Positions 33,145 to 41,583 of a stretch of DNA of 64,000 nucleotides are shown piece by piece. The stretch lies in contig JBAXUS010000003.1 of NCBI GenBank assembly GCA_037129555.1, positions 1 through 64,000 of the forward strand. Reading direction: 5' to 3'. The notes under the pieces are model-generated. The model was not told where the DNA came from and did not search any database. It was given only the letters and a program-made list of their open reading frames with translations. Numbering within the stretch: position 1 is the first letter of the stretch; the number at the start of each line of letters is the position of its first letter. A program made the position numbers and the translations under genes. The stretch comes from JANXLS01 sp037129555 (GTDB lineage Bacteria > Planctomycetota > SZUA-567 > H5-PLA8).

Positions 33145-34335
33145 TTAATTCACGGTTTTGAGCGCGACTTTGGAACTGATCGGTGGCCAGGTCTGCTTTG
33201 GAATTAAGACTTTGTAGACGATGCGCGGAAGCTTGACTTTGAAGTGCGGCTGGTGCGTTTTGCCGGACGGTTTCTCAGGCAAATTGGGTTGCTCGTTCCA
33301 GTTCGGTCCAGTGCCGAAAATTTGCGGACGGACGAGCACGGGTTCTTGCGCGCCTGTCGGTGCTATGACCCAGCCGAAACCACCTGATCCGCCTGAACCA
33401 CCGGGGCCGGGAATTCCAGCTGATCCCGGGACGCGTCCACTGGATCCCGGCAAATGCCAGCTGCCGGGCACAGAGCCGCTTGTCGCGGTTGAGGCGATGC
33501 CACCGCTGCTTTGCAGGAACGGACGGCTTTCGCTTCCGCCCACGAACCCTCCGCTGCTTCCCACTCCGACCACGCCGAAGCTGCTGCGCACGCGGGATGA
33601 TCCCAGCGAATTCACGCTGCGCGATCCGCCCTGGCTGCTGCTCGCGTTCGAATCCATGACGTCTTGAATCACGCCGCTGAGCGCGGCTTCTTCTTCCGGC
33701 GTCAAGCGCCAGACGTCGTCGATGCGTTCCGAAACGCCTGCATAAGGCGCACCGAGAATCGACGACACAATCAAACTGATCCACTCGCCATCGGGTGACA
33801 ACAGCGCCATTTCGAAGACGTATTTTCCGGGCCGCCCGACGTGGATGTACCAGCCACCCGCCGACGGATTAATCTCCATGTCCGCCGCAGATTCCTCGTC
33901 CGCGCGGTAGAGCCGCATGACCCACGCGCATGAGTCCACGAAATCGGCTCCGCGTTCTTGGATGAGGCGATCGAGCGTCTTGCCGCTCAACTCCCAATAC
34001 ACGAAGACCCACTCGGGATCGCGGACGAGCGCGACGAGGCGGTCGAGGCCGTAGGTTTCTGGCAGTGGTAAGCCGCGGTCGATGTAAGTTGACGCAAGGG
34101 GCGGCGGTTCGACAATCTGTTGAGCAACGAGCGAAGACGTTGTTTTGGTGCCGGAGCTGCCGACAAAGTGCAGCTTTGACAGCGCTTCGATCAAGCCGGC
34201 TGACAAGTCTTCTTGAATGCCGTCGGGTTCAAACGTGGCAGCGGGGCGCTTGCGACCGCGAACGGCGCGTTCCGGAAATTCGACCTGAAAACTTTGTACG
34301 TCCGCCGGCTCGAGAGTGCTGTTGCTCATGGACAT
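33145..34335 (-). CDS. DUF4912 protein with Gly/Ser-rich region
   Basis: The 396-residue protein contains a DUF4912 domain at about residues 90-225: LPETYGLDRLVALVRDPEWV, FVYWELSG, GGWYIHVGRPGKYVFEMALL. The domain is followed by a Gly/Ser/Pro-rich low-complexity stretch (about 255-345) and a basic C-terminus. The start is placed at ATG 34335 because residues upstream in the open frame lack similarity and overlap the probable promoter region. DUF4912 proteins occur in Firmicutes, Deltaproteobacteria and Planctomycetota, often near glycogen or polysaccharide enzymes; no such enzyme is next to it here. The fold is suggested to be sandwich-like, function unknown. It has its own terminator. Confidence 0.8.
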   Translation of the reverse strand: MSMSNSTLEPADVQSFQVEFPERAVRGRKRPAATFEPDGIQEDLSAGLIEALSKLHFVGSSGTKTTSSLVAQQIVEPPPLASTYIDRGLPLPETYGLDRLVALVRDPEWVFVYWELSGKTLDRLIQERGADFVDSCAWVMRLYRADEESAADMEINPSAGGWYIHVGRPGKYVFEMALLSPDGEWISLIVSSILGAPYAGVSERIDDVWRLTPEEEAALSGVIQDVMDSNASSSQGGSRSVNSLGSSRVRSSFGVVGVGSSGGFVGGSESRPFLQSSGGIASTATSGSVPGSWHLPGSSGRVPGSAGIPGPGGSGGSGGFGWVIAPTGAQEPVLVRPQIFGTGPNWNEQPNLPEKPSGKTHQPHFKVKLPRIVYKVLIPKQTWPPISSKVALKTVN

Positions 34336-34503
34336 GATTCTTTCGCTTGGTTTCGCGTTTTCAATCTCGCGACACTGTTGCACCGTTTCGACACACGAAA
34401 AGCCGCCAATGATATCATTGACCTCATAGCCATTTTCAAGCGGAACTACTATGTACTGCTCGTTAGATGGTTGCGAGGCCCTGAATCGATGGACTTCTCT
34501 ATA

Positions 34504-34580
34504 GTAAGGCATAGAAATTCGTGTGCCATATTTTGAACAATGGCCGAATAACTCCATAATACTAACGTGAGGCATAGAAA
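34504..34580. repeat. Pair of 14-base direct repeats upstream of DUF4912
   Basis: GTAAGGCATAGAAA (34504-34517) and GTGAGGCATAGAAA (34567-34580) differ at one base and are 63 bases apart, about six helix turns. They lie in the 336-base gap between divergent genes, so they could be binding sites for a regulator. Nothing else gene-like is seen in the gap. Confidence 0.45.
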
Positions 34581-34617
34581 AAAGTCAGAAATTCCGCATG
34601 AATTTGAGTTGAAAACA

Positions 34618-34645
34618 TTGCATGATCATCAAAGCTCGTTATAAT
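34618..34645 (+). promoter_or_regulatory. Sigma-70-type promoter
   Basis: TTGCAT (34618-34623) and a perfect TATAAT (34640-34645) are separated by 16 bases, 26 bases before the GTG start of the following gene. Confidence 0.65.
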
Positions 34646-34671
34646 GCGCCCTTCATTTTTGGGGTGATGCC

Positions 34672-35064
34672 GTGGGTATTCCGACAAACTACATCAAGAA
34701 GCGCGACCTGCTGCACTCTGAAAAGAGTTCTAAGGAGTCGTTGGCGAAAGTCGGACGCGAGTTCCTCGCGCTCGAACGCTATTCCGACGCCTTGGACTTC
34801 TTTGAAAAGGCAAAAGATTTGACCGCGCTGAATGAAATCAAACAGTTGGCGATCAAAAGTGGCGATACCTTCTTACTGTCTCGGCTTGATCGCTTTGATC
34901 GGACGCTGGTATCGCGCGATGAATGGAACGCCGCAGCCTTGACAGCGGAAGCATCAGGTCGCGGGAGCATGGCGGATTTTGCGATGAAGCGGTTTGCAGT
35001 TTTGGATGCTGCCGCGCAGAAGCCGGTTCTGCTACCAGGAGCCGCGCCGCTGTCAGAGAACTAA
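34672..35064 (+). CDS. Small TPR-like helical protein of unknown function
   Basis: This 130-residue protein starts with GTG at 34672, downstream of a good promoter. Two helical pairs are visible: VGREFLALERYSDALDFFEK, a single TPR-like unit, and a following EIKQLAIKSGDTFLLSRLDRF / EWNAAALTAEASGRGSMADFAM pair. It has no signal peptide or membrane helix. It may be a protein-protein adaptor. A different frame continues with protein-like wording past the stop (35065-35144), so a frameshift shortening the C-terminus cannot be excluded. I do not recognise the family. Confidence 0.65.
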   Translation: MGIPTNYIKKRDLLHSEKSSKESLAKVGREFLALERYSDALDFFEKAKDLTALNEIKQLAIKSGDTFLLSRLDRFDRTLVSRDEWNAAALTAEASGRGSMADFAMKRFAVLDAAAQKPVLLPGAAPLSEN

Positions 35065-35202
35065 AGAGCCGCGCACGTCAGGATGAGGCAGACGATTTTC
35101 GCAGGACGAACGACATGACGGAAGTGAAGTCCGTCGAAGTTTAAGACTCGCGCCAATTTCGGCGCGCGCAATGAAACGGAAGAAGAGAGGACTCGAACGA
35201 CC

Positions 35203-35319
35203 ATGGCAGCCAAGGACAAGAATCGACCGCTGAAGAACCGCCGCAGCAAGCGCGCCAACCACGGCATCAAACCGGGTTGCGGCCAGCCGCGCAGCCAGTT
35301 CAAACGCGCACGCCGATAA
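35203..35319 (+). CDS. Very small basic protein (38 residues)
   Basis: An ATG at 35203 opens a 38-codon frame ending with TAA at 35317-35319. The product is extremely basic, with KNRRSKRANHGIKPGCGQP and a QFKRARR end, resembling tiny ribosome-associated proteins in composition only. GAGAGG at 35185-35190 may serve as a ribosome binding site, though the 12-base spacing is long. The frame is followed 30 bases later by a strong terminator hairpin, and preceded by a CGCGCC-AATTTC-GGCGCG hairpin at 35149-35166. A gene this small with its own terminator is likely expressed at a good level. I do not recognise the family. Confidence 0.65.
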   Translation: MAAKDKNRPLKNRRSKRANHGIKPGCGQPRSQFKRARR

Positions 35320-35348
35320 GACACACGGCGTTTTTACAACGCCATCCG

Positions 35349-35380
35349 AACAGCCATGTGTCCTGTGACACGTGGCTGTT
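35349..35380 (+). terminator. Strong terminator hairpin after the small basic protein
   Basis: A 14-base-pair stem with one G-T pair, arms 35349-35362 and 35367-35380, has a CTGT loop and is followed by TCATTT. It lies 29 bases after the stop codon of the 38-residue gene. Confidence 0.8.
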
Positions 35381-35406
35381 TCATTTGATCCGCGAGGGTT
35401 GCAACT

Positions 35407-35925
35407 GTGGCCGGAAACAAGCCATCCGCACTCGACCGCGCACGCGCCGACCTGACCGTCGGACGCCCGGACCTTGCACGTGATCGTGTTCACGGCTACC
35501 TCGTGACATTAAATCAACGCGGTGAGTATTCTCAGGAAACGTATTCGCTGATGGGCGAAATCTATTTCGCGATGCGCGATTATCCCCGCGCTGGTGCGAT
35601 GTGGATGTTGACCGAACGCGACGATGCAGACGCGCAGAAAGCCTTCGACGCGTTTGCAAAACGCTATCCCAAAAACAGCGGAAGAGAAGCTGTCAATCCG
35701 CGCGCTCCATCCGAATTGTACCCACCGAAAGTTCAAGAACGACTGAAGCAATGGAACTATCGTTACGTCCCGCGCCGCATACGCAAACAAGGCATCAACG
35801 CAAACGACGAAGGGGAAGTCACTGGAGTTCGCCCGATTGAGGCCGGCTGTCTGGTGGCCGGTGTAATCCTCTTAGTGATGGCGTGTTTTTATATTTATCT
35901 CACGTTCTTTGGACGACGGCACTAG
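35407..35925 (+). CDS. Membrane-anchored helical protein, probably DUF6584 family
   Basis: This 172-residue protein starts with GTG at 35407. The N-terminal half is TPR-like: ALDRARADLTVGRPDLARDR, ETYSLMGEIYFAMRDYPRAG and MWMLTERDDADAQKAFDAF. The last phrase, about a residue-poor 'W.LT.rDD..a..A..aF' helix, is what I associate with DUF6584. A basic linker (YVPRRIRKQG) precedes one C-terminal membrane helix (about 146-168, GCLVAGVILLVMACFYIYLT). It is therefore a tail-anchored cytoplasmic-facing protein. The function is unknown. It ends five bases from the convergent RNase R gene. Confidence 0.65.
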   Translation: MAGNKPSALDRARADLTVGRPDLARDRVHGYLVTLNQRGEYSQETYSLMGEIYFAMRDYPRAGAMWMLTERDDADAQKAFDAFAKRYPKNSGREAVNPRAPSELYPPKVQERLKQWNYRYVPRRIRKQGINANDEGEVTGVRPIEAGCLVAGVILLVMACFYIYLTFFGRRH

Positions 35926-35929
35926 TTCG

Positions 35930-38317
35930 CTAAACGATCTCCAGATTCACATGCTTGCGCGCGAGGTCGATGTCGATCACGCGGACTTCAACTTTGTCGC
36001 CGAGCTGGAAACAACGTCCGCGTTTTCGGCCTTGAATCAAGTGCCGTTCCTCGACGTATTCGTACCAATCGTCCTGCATGTCTTCTTTCCGAACCATCCC
36101 TTCGACGAAGCAATCTTGAAGCTGAATCGTGAGACCGAAATCGCGGACGCGTGTGATGATGCCGGGATGGGCCTCGCGCAGATTTCGTCGGAGGAATTGC
36201 ATCTGCCTGAATTTAACGACTTCATTCTCAGCACCCGCCGCTTCACGCTCGCGACGCGAACAATGATCGGCCATCGAACGAAGCAAATCAACGCGCTTGA
36301 AATGCTCGCGATTCTTGTCGCCGCCTGCGCGCCGCTGGCCGGTTTCGGGCAGCGCTGTTTCGCCGGGCTTGAAACGGTCGTCGAGCGCGCGATGAACGAG
36401 TAAATCCGGATAGCGGCGGATGGGGCTGGTGAAGTGCAGATAGCGTGAAAAGTTCAACGCGAAATGCGGCAGGCATTCGACTGAATACTTCGCCTGTTTC
36501 AAACTCGTCAGCAGCGCGAGGTGAACGGAGTGTCCGATTTCCGGCATCGCTGCTGCGCGGTCAAGGGCGTACTTTAATTTCAAACGGTCGTAGGGCGGCT
36601 TGAGCGAAATGCCGAACTCGCGAACGAACTCGGCGAACTTTGCAAGCGCCTCGGGATTGGGTTCTTCGTGAACGCGGAAGAGTCCCGGGATTTCGTTGTC
36701 CAACAAATGCTCGGCGACCGCTCGGTTCGCGGCGAGCATCATTTCTTCGATCAATTCATGCGCCCAATGATGCTCGCGTTCCGTCCAGCCTTTGACTTCG
36801 CCGCGCTCATCCAAGAGCAGTTTCGTTTCGGGCAGATCGAGATTCAACGACCCGCTGTCGAAGCGCTTTTTGCGAAGCCGTGCGGAAAAGTCGCGCATCT
36901 CTTGACACGCTTTGAAAATCTCTGGCGTCCGGACGAGTTCGGGTTTGTTGCCTTCGAGCGCGTCGCGGACTTGATCGTATGTCAAGAACGCTGCCGATCG
37001 AATGACGCTGCGCTCGATCTTGCGCTTGAGGACCGTCATGTTTGAGCCGTACGTCATCGAGATCGTTTTGGTCAGACGCAGCTTGCCTTCTTTCAGCGAA
37101 CACATGTTGTTGCTGAGTTTCGGCGGGAGCATGGGATAGACTTTGCCGGGCAGGTAGACGCTGGTCGCGCGCTCGCGGGCCTCGCGGTCAATCGGGCTGC
37201 CTTCTTTGACGTAATACGACACGTCGGCGATGTGGACGAGGAGCGTGAATTTTCCGTCGGGCTCGACACGCAGCGCGACGGCGTCGTCGTGATCCTTCGC
37301 GTCTTCAGGATCAATCGTGAACGTGACGGGATGTTCGTAGAAGACGCGCTGCGCGAGTTCTTCTTCCGGGATGTCATCTGGAATCGCCTCGGCTTCGTCG
37401 AGCGCGTCTTCTGGGAATTCCAGTTTCACATGGAAGTTTTCGAGGATCGCGGCGATGTCCGCTTCGGCTTCGCCGGCCTTGCCGTAGATTTTTGTGACGC
37501 GCGCAGTGGGTCGGTCACCGGAGCGTTTTGAATCAGAAGACTCGACCAATTCGATCGCAACTTTGTCCTGATCTTTCGCTTCGCCGCGATGTTCGAAGAG
37601 GACGTCGAGTTCCGAAAACACGCCGCGTGTGTCGGGGACAACGTGACCGACGACGAGTCCTTCGAGTTTATTCTTCTCACGATTGCGGTGAACCGACGCG
37701 GGGAGCGGGCTGGTTTGACGATGCGAAAAATAGGTGCCGACGATGATCGTGTTCGCACGTTCGATGATCTTGACGACGCGACCGGTCGGCTTTGAAAACC
37801 CACCGCCGCCCCGGAAAAACTTTCCACGCCGATTTGAATTATGTTGCTCGCGGCGCATCAATTCAACGGCGACGGTATCACCGTTCAACGCAGCCCCGAC
37901 ATCTTCTTGAGCGATGTAGAGATCGTTGCCGGGCGGATCGCTGAGCAGATACGCCATCCCGCCGCGCTTCACATCGATGCGACCGATGCGCACATTTTTG
38001 GGAAACGGCTTTTCGACCGGCTTGCGTGGAGTATCGGAATTTGAATCTGCATCTTCGGGCGATTCCTCGTCAGAATCCGCGCGTGAGCCAGTCCCTTTAC
38101 GCGCAGGTTTTGCACCGCCGAGCGGCAGGCCCCATTTGCCTTTTTTCAACTCGTCAATCGTACCCTCTTCAGCCATTTCGCTGAGCAGGTCTTTGAACGC
38201 GAGGTACTCCTCGTCGTCGATGTCAAGTTGCCGCGCCAGCCCGCGCTTGCGCATCGGCATGTAAGAAGGGGAAGCGAGAAGTTCCAGCACCGCAGTTTTC
38301 AAGTCGTCGCGTTTCAT
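35930..38317 (-). CDS. rnr: Ribonuclease R
   Basis: This 795-residue 3'-5' exoribonuclease degrades structured RNA in the cytoplasm. The order of domains is an N-terminal winged helix (about 1-75), a Ser/Asp-rich linker, cold-shock domains (about 110-270), the RNB catalytic domain (about 300-660) with the metal-binding motif FTIDPEDAKDHDDAVAL and the HFTSPIRRYPDLLVHR signature, and a C-terminal S1 domain ending at NLEIV. The ATG at 38317 gives MKRDDLKTAVLELL, the normal start of the winged helix; further upstream codons are open but unlike the family. GGCGGA just upstream is a possible ribosome binding site. No C-terminal Lys-rich tail is present, unlike the E. coli enzyme. Confidence 0.93.
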   Translation of the reverse strand: MKRDDLKTAVLELLASPSYMPMRKRGLARQLDIDDEEYLAFKDLLSEMAEEGTIDELKKGKWGLPLGGAKPARKGTGSRADSDEESPEDADSNSDTPRKPVEKPFPKNVRIGRIDVKRGGMAYLLSDPPGNDLYIAQEDVGAALNGDTVAVELMRREQHNSNRRGKFFRGGGGFSKPTGRVVKIIERANTIIVGTYFSHRQTSPLPASVHRNREKNKLEGLVVGHVVPDTRGVFSELDVLFEHRGEAKDQDKVAIELVESSDSKRSGDRPTARVTKIYGKAGEAEADIAAILENFHVKLEFPEDALDEAEAIPDDIPEEELAQRVFYEHPVTFTIDPEDAKDHDDAVALRVEPDGKFTLLVHIADVSYYVKEGSPIDREARERATSVYLPGKVYPMLPPKLSNNMCSLKEGKLRLTKTISMTYGSNMTVLKRKIERSVIRSAAFLTYDQVRDALEGNKPELVRTPEIFKACQEMRDFSARLRKKRFDSGSLNLDLPETKLLLDERGEVKGWTEREHHWAHELIEEMMLAANRAVAEHLLDNEIPGLFRVHEEPNPEALAKFAEFVREFGISLKPPYDRLKLKYALDRAAAMPEIGHSVHLALLTSLKQAKYSVECLPHFALNFSRYLHFTSPIRRYPDLLVHRALDDRFKPGETALPETGQRRAGGDKNREHFKRVDLLRSMADHCSRREREAAGAENEVVKFRQMQFLRRNLREAHPGIITRVRDFGLTIQLQDCFVEGMVRKEDMQDDWYEYVEERHLIQGRKRGRCFQLGDKVEVRVIDIDLARKHVNLEIV

Positions 38318-38462
38318 GCGCATATCATCCGCCGAATGCCGATAAATATCAAGGCGTTGCCGCGGCTGTCCTCTTTTCAACATGATCCACAGAGATTCGT
38401 GAAGGGTTGAGTTGCCCACTCGTCTCCATTACATTAGAGGGAACTTTATTGTGGAGATCGTA

Positions 38463-39023
38463 ATGACCCGATTTATTGGACGAGTTGTAGTGGTAAGTTT
38501 ATGCAGTCTATTTTGTTCGACATTGATATTAAGCGCAGATGCGACGAAGCCAGTTGAGGCTGCTGCAAAAGTGGACGATATTTTGGGCGCGCTGAAAGGC
38601 ACCGGCGCGAAAGTTATTTTAGTCAACGTGTGGTCGGCTGAATGCACGCCCTGCATCGCTGAAATGCCGACGCTGATGCGCGCGGCGGTGAAATTCAAAT
38701 CCAACGCGAACGTGGCATTTCTGGGCCTGTGTCTTCCCGGCGAAGAGACGAATTTCAAAATCGCGATCGAAGCTGCGACGAAAATCGTGCAGTCAAAAGT
38801 CGTGACATACCGCAACATGCTGTGGACCGGAAAAGGTGAAACGCTGCTCGACCGCTTCAACATCATCGGCACACCCTACATTGTGTTTCTCTCGGGCGAT
38901 GGCAAAGTGCTCGGCGATTTAGAGTTGCCTGAAGATCAGGTGAAGGCGGGTGACATGATCGAGAAAAGCATCGCCAAAGCGTTGGCCGTTCCGGCCACGT
39001 CTGACGCTCCGAAGAAGCTGTAG
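38463..39023 (+). CDS. Thioredoxin-like TlpA/ResA-family protein
   Basis: This 186-residue exported protein has a signal peptide (MTRFIGRVVVVSLCSLFCST, cut near LSADA). A thioredoxin fold follows with the active-site motif C-T-P-C in LVNVWSAECTPCIAEMPTL. The cis-Pro segment is NIIGTPYIVFLSGDGKVLG. GGAG at 38453-38456, six bases upstream, decides the ATG at 38463. TlpA/ResA proteins reduce periplasmic disulfides, often for cytochrome c maturation. No maturation gene is nearby, so its partner is unknown. It is divergent from rnr and convergent with the DUF58 gene. Confidence 0.85.
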   Translation: MTRFIGRVVVVSLCSLFCSTLILSADATKPVEAAAKVDDILGALKGTGAKVILVNVWSAECTPCIAEMPTLMRAAVKFKSNANVAFLGLCLPGEETNFKIAIEAATKIVQSKVVTYRNMLWTGKGETLLDRFNIIGTPYIVFLSGDGKVLGDLELPEDQVKAGDMIEKSIAKALAVPATSDAPKKL

Positions 39024-39034
39024 AAAACTTGCCT

Positions 39035-40420
39035 TCAAATCACATCAATGCCGCGTGTAACTTCTTCACTCGTGACCACGTGCACGGAACCGAGGCGCGC
39101 TTCGTCTGTAAACGGATCGAGTGTACACGGCGCGTTTCGCACGATAATAATCTTCATCGCCGCACCCAAATCGCGAATCGTGTGCGCGAATTTTTGACGC
39201 GCAGCATCCCAATCCAAGAAGACGCAAATCACCGCGCCGATGGAGGCGAGGTTCTGGCCCAATTCAGGTTCGATGCGGTCGAAGCCGTCATTCGGCCCGG
39301 AATCGACGCAGGCTAAAATGTCGAGAATCTGATCGATGAAAGCCAGATGCCGCCCGGCTTGCAGATGATACAGATCCGGCCCCGCTGCGAGAATATCGAC
39401 GACGTATTCCTTGCGCGCGAGCCAGTCACTCACGGACGCGCAAACTGAAATCGCGCTTTCAAACGCCTGGCGTTCCACGTCGCTCGGAAATTTTGGCAGC
39501 TGTGTATCGAGCACGACCGCGACGCGCAGCAGGTATTCTTCGCGGTACTCGCGGACAATCGGCTTGTTCAAACGCGCAGAGGCGCGCCAATCGATGTCGC
39601 GGATGTTGTCGCCCGCTCGGTATTCGCGGTTGCCGACGAATTCGACGGACTCGCCAATCGTCGCCGCGAGCGCAACGCCTCCGGGCTGGTAGCGCCGGGA
39701 TGATGGCAAGTCGATGCGTTCGAGCGGTTCAAATCGCGGATAGACGATCAAGCGTCGCTGGCGTTCGAAAACGCGATAACTGCGCCACATGCCGAAAGGG
39801 AAATCCGTCTCGGCGCGAAATCCATTCATCGAAAACGCGCCGCGATGCGAGCAAATTAATCGTAGGACGACTCGAACGCGCTCACCTTTTTTCAAAACTG
39901 GGAGCGGCACGCCGTCGGTTTCGACAGCGTCGATGGATGCCGGAAGTTGTTGGGGCAGCACATGCAGATCGTGTCCGCCGATCCAGCCGAGTTGCTCGAT
40001 TTCAACTTCCACCGGCATGATCTCGCCCGCGACGACATGTTGAGCGTGTTGGACAGTCAACTTGACGCGCGGCTTGAAGAAGAGCGGCGCGATCAGAGCG
40101 AGCGCCCACAGCGCCGAAACATAGCAAAACGGAATGTACGCCTGCATCGTCAGCGAGGTCGATGCGTAAGCGAACAAAAAGACGGTGGGGATGAGCATCC
40201 AGCGCCCGGCGGATGTCATGCGCCCGATGAACAAGCGCCACACCCAGCGCCCGCCGAAGCTGCGGAAGAGCGAGTGTCCGCGCGTGTCTTTAGCGGCAGA
40301 GAACGACGGCATCTCGACGGTTTGAGACAGCAGACTCGCGTGCTTCTTCGCACGCGGCTCGCGCCGGCGTTCGTGACGTTGGGGAGTTGGAGTGGACGTT
40401 GCCAATATGTTCGCCGCCAA
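39035..40420 (-). CDS. DUF58 protein with two membrane helices
   Basis: This 461-residue protein has a basic cytoplasmic N-terminus and two adjacent membrane helices (about 74-93 and 96-116). A beta domain follows, then the DUF58 region with its signature EFVGNREYRAGDNIRDIDW and a vWA-like strand (LLRVAVVLDTQLP). The start is TTG at 40420; later in-frame ATG codons would remove only part of the disordered N-terminus. DUF58 proteins normally sit beside a MoxR AAA+ ATPase and a vWA/BatA gene and may act in envelope or enzyme maturation. No MoxR gene is next to it, so it is an isolated member or the cluster is elsewhere. Confidence 0.85.
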   Translation of the reverse strand: MAANILATSTPTPQRHERRREPRAKKHASLLSQTVEMPSFSAAKDTRGHSLFRSFGGRWVWRLFIGRMTSAGRWMLIPTVFLFAYASTSLTMQAYIPFCYVSALWALALIAPLFFKPRVKLTVQHAQHVVAGEIMPVEVEIEQLGWIGGHDLHVLPQQLPASIDAVETDGVPLPVLKKGERVRVVLRLICSHRGAFSMNGFRAETDFPFGMWRSYRVFERQRRLIVYPRFEPLERIDLPSSRRYQPGGVALAATIGESVEFVGNREYRAGDNIRDIDWRASARLNKPIVREYREEYLLRVAVVLDTQLPKFPSDVERQAFESAISVCASVSDWLARKEYVVDILAAGPDLYHLQAGRHLAFIDQILDILACVDSGPNDGFDRIEPELGQNLASIGAVICVFLDWDAARQKFAHTIRDLGAAMKIIIVRNAPCTLDPFTDEARLGSVHVVTSEEVTRGIDVI

Positions 40421-40550
40421 GGGAAATCCGGTGTGTCAGAATGCCATCGTGCGGGGGAAAATAAAGGGGAAAACGAAATCAGAATTTCAGAACGCGAGTT
40501 TCAAAAAGAAGAATAGTGCTTTGGCGACGTGATCGTTGTAAAGTAAGAGC

Positions 40551-41141
40551 ATGTTGACTGCGACTTCAAACATGACCCTGCTGGACAGGATGGTGATGAG
40601 CGTGGAGCGAGTGCGTGAGCGTTTGTTGCGAGCTGCAGGAGCGCTCGACGCGGCGGGAATTCCGTACGCGGTCGTCGGCGGGAACGCGGTGGCTGCGTGG
40701 GTCGCAACGGTCGATGAAGCTGCGGTGCGGAACACGCAGGATGTGGATATTTTGCTGCGGCGTTCGGATTTGGACGCAGCGGAAAAAGCGCTCGCCGCGG
40801 TGGGTTTCACCCGACGCAATGTACAAGGTATCGAAATTTTCTTGGACGGTCCCGGCGCGAAAATGCGTGACGCGGTTCACGTGGTCTTCGCGGGTGAAAA
40901 AGTGCGACAGGAGTACGAAGCCGCTGCGCCGGATATTTTCGAATCCGAGCGCCCCGGTAATTTCAGCGTGATTAAATTGGAAGCGCTCGTTCGGATGAAA
41001 TTGACGTCGAATCGACGCAAAGACCAAGTCCACATTCAGGACATGCTGGACGTCGGCATGATCGACGCGAGTTGGACGATGCGGTTGGGACCGGTGCTGG
41101 GCGCGCGGTTGCAGCATTTGATCGACACGCCGGAAGGGTAA
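40551..41141 (+). CDS. Nucleotidyltransferase-fold protein, AbiEii/MNT-like
   Basis: The 196-residue protein contains the nucleotidyltransferase motifs IPYAVVGGNAVAAWVA and, after it, RNTQDVDILLRRSDL with the DVD acidic pair. A helical region and the KLEALVRMKLTSNRRKDQVHI segment follow, typical of AbiEii-type and related enzymes. Some of these act as toxins, others in antibiotic modification. No antitoxin-like neighbour (AbiEi or HEPN) is present, so a toxin-antitoxin role is not supported. In-frame ATG codons at 40572, 40590 and 40596 are alternative starts; AGGA near 40577 could serve the later ones. It converges with a membrane protein gene. Confidence 0.75.
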   Translation: MLTATSNMTLLDRMVMSVERVRERLLRAAGALDAAGIPYAVVGGNAVAAWVATVDEAAVRNTQDVDILLRRSDLDAAEKALAAVGFTRRNVQGIEIFLDGPGAKMRDAVHVVFAGEKVRQEYEAAAPDIFESERPGNFSVIKLEALVRMKLTSNRRKDQVHIQDMLDVGMIDASWTMRLGPVLGARLQHLIDTPEG

Positions 41142-41150
41142 TATCCAGGG

Positions 41151-41561
41151 TCATTTTTCATTCCAGTGACCCACATAAGGACTCAGTATCAGTACGAGTA
41201 TGGACAAGATCAGGAAGCACACTATTGACATGACGAACATTCCTAACAGCGTATCCGTGACGTCCCGTTTTCGAATTCTCAATTCAAGACCAATGCCTAT
41301 AGTGAGCAAGAAACTCAGCGCAACCCAAATATCATATAGTAGAGGCACAGGTTCAAATGGATCAAAATGCCAGCCCCTCGACTCCTGAACACCACCTTCG
41401 CGGTAGAATTTAGACGGAAAACCTAGTGTGTAAAAGGATGTACCTGGAGCAGTGTCTTGCTTCACGGTATTCGCCCAAATCATCCCGCCCGCAACAAACA
41501 GCAGCGCCACAGCCGTGGAGAGATGCAATTGAAAGCGAAACGTGTTCGGCTTCTCATCCAT
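41151..41561 (-). CDS. Small membrane protein of unknown function
   Basis: This 136-residue protein has three hydrophobic helices: LHLSTAVALLFVAGGMIWA (about 12-30), LYDIWVALSFLLTIGIGLEL (about 76-95) and LGMFVMSIVCFLILSILVLIL (about 106-126). A polar loop with FPSKFYREGG lies between the first two. The start RFQLHLSTA resembles the N-termini of many small planctomycete membrane proteins (RFSLRTLL type). The ATG at 41561 overlaps the end of trmB by no more than the intergenic gap, so it is likely in the same transcript. Base composition is lower in G+C than the neighbours. Function unknown. Confidence 0.6.
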   Translation of the reverse strand: MDEKPNTFRFQLHLSTAVALLFVAGGMIWANTVKQDTAPGTSFYTLGFPSKFYREGGVQESRGWHFDPFEPVPLLYDIWVALSFLLTIGIGLELRIRKRDVTDTLLGMFVMSIVCFLILSILVLILSPYVGHWNEK

Positions 41562-41583
41562 GCAATCGCGAGCCTCGTTGGTG

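Noticed and set aside
34336..34575. N-terminal extension of the DUF4912 protein by 80 residues
   Set aside because: The extension covers the direct repeats and a low-G+C promoter-like region, and the DUF4912-type protein starts naturally at 34335.
40551..41141. Toxin-antitoxin or defence locus based on the nucleotidyltransferase-like protein
   Set aside because: No antitoxin, HEPN or defence partner lies beside it; the neighbours are a DUF58 gene and a small membrane protein gene.
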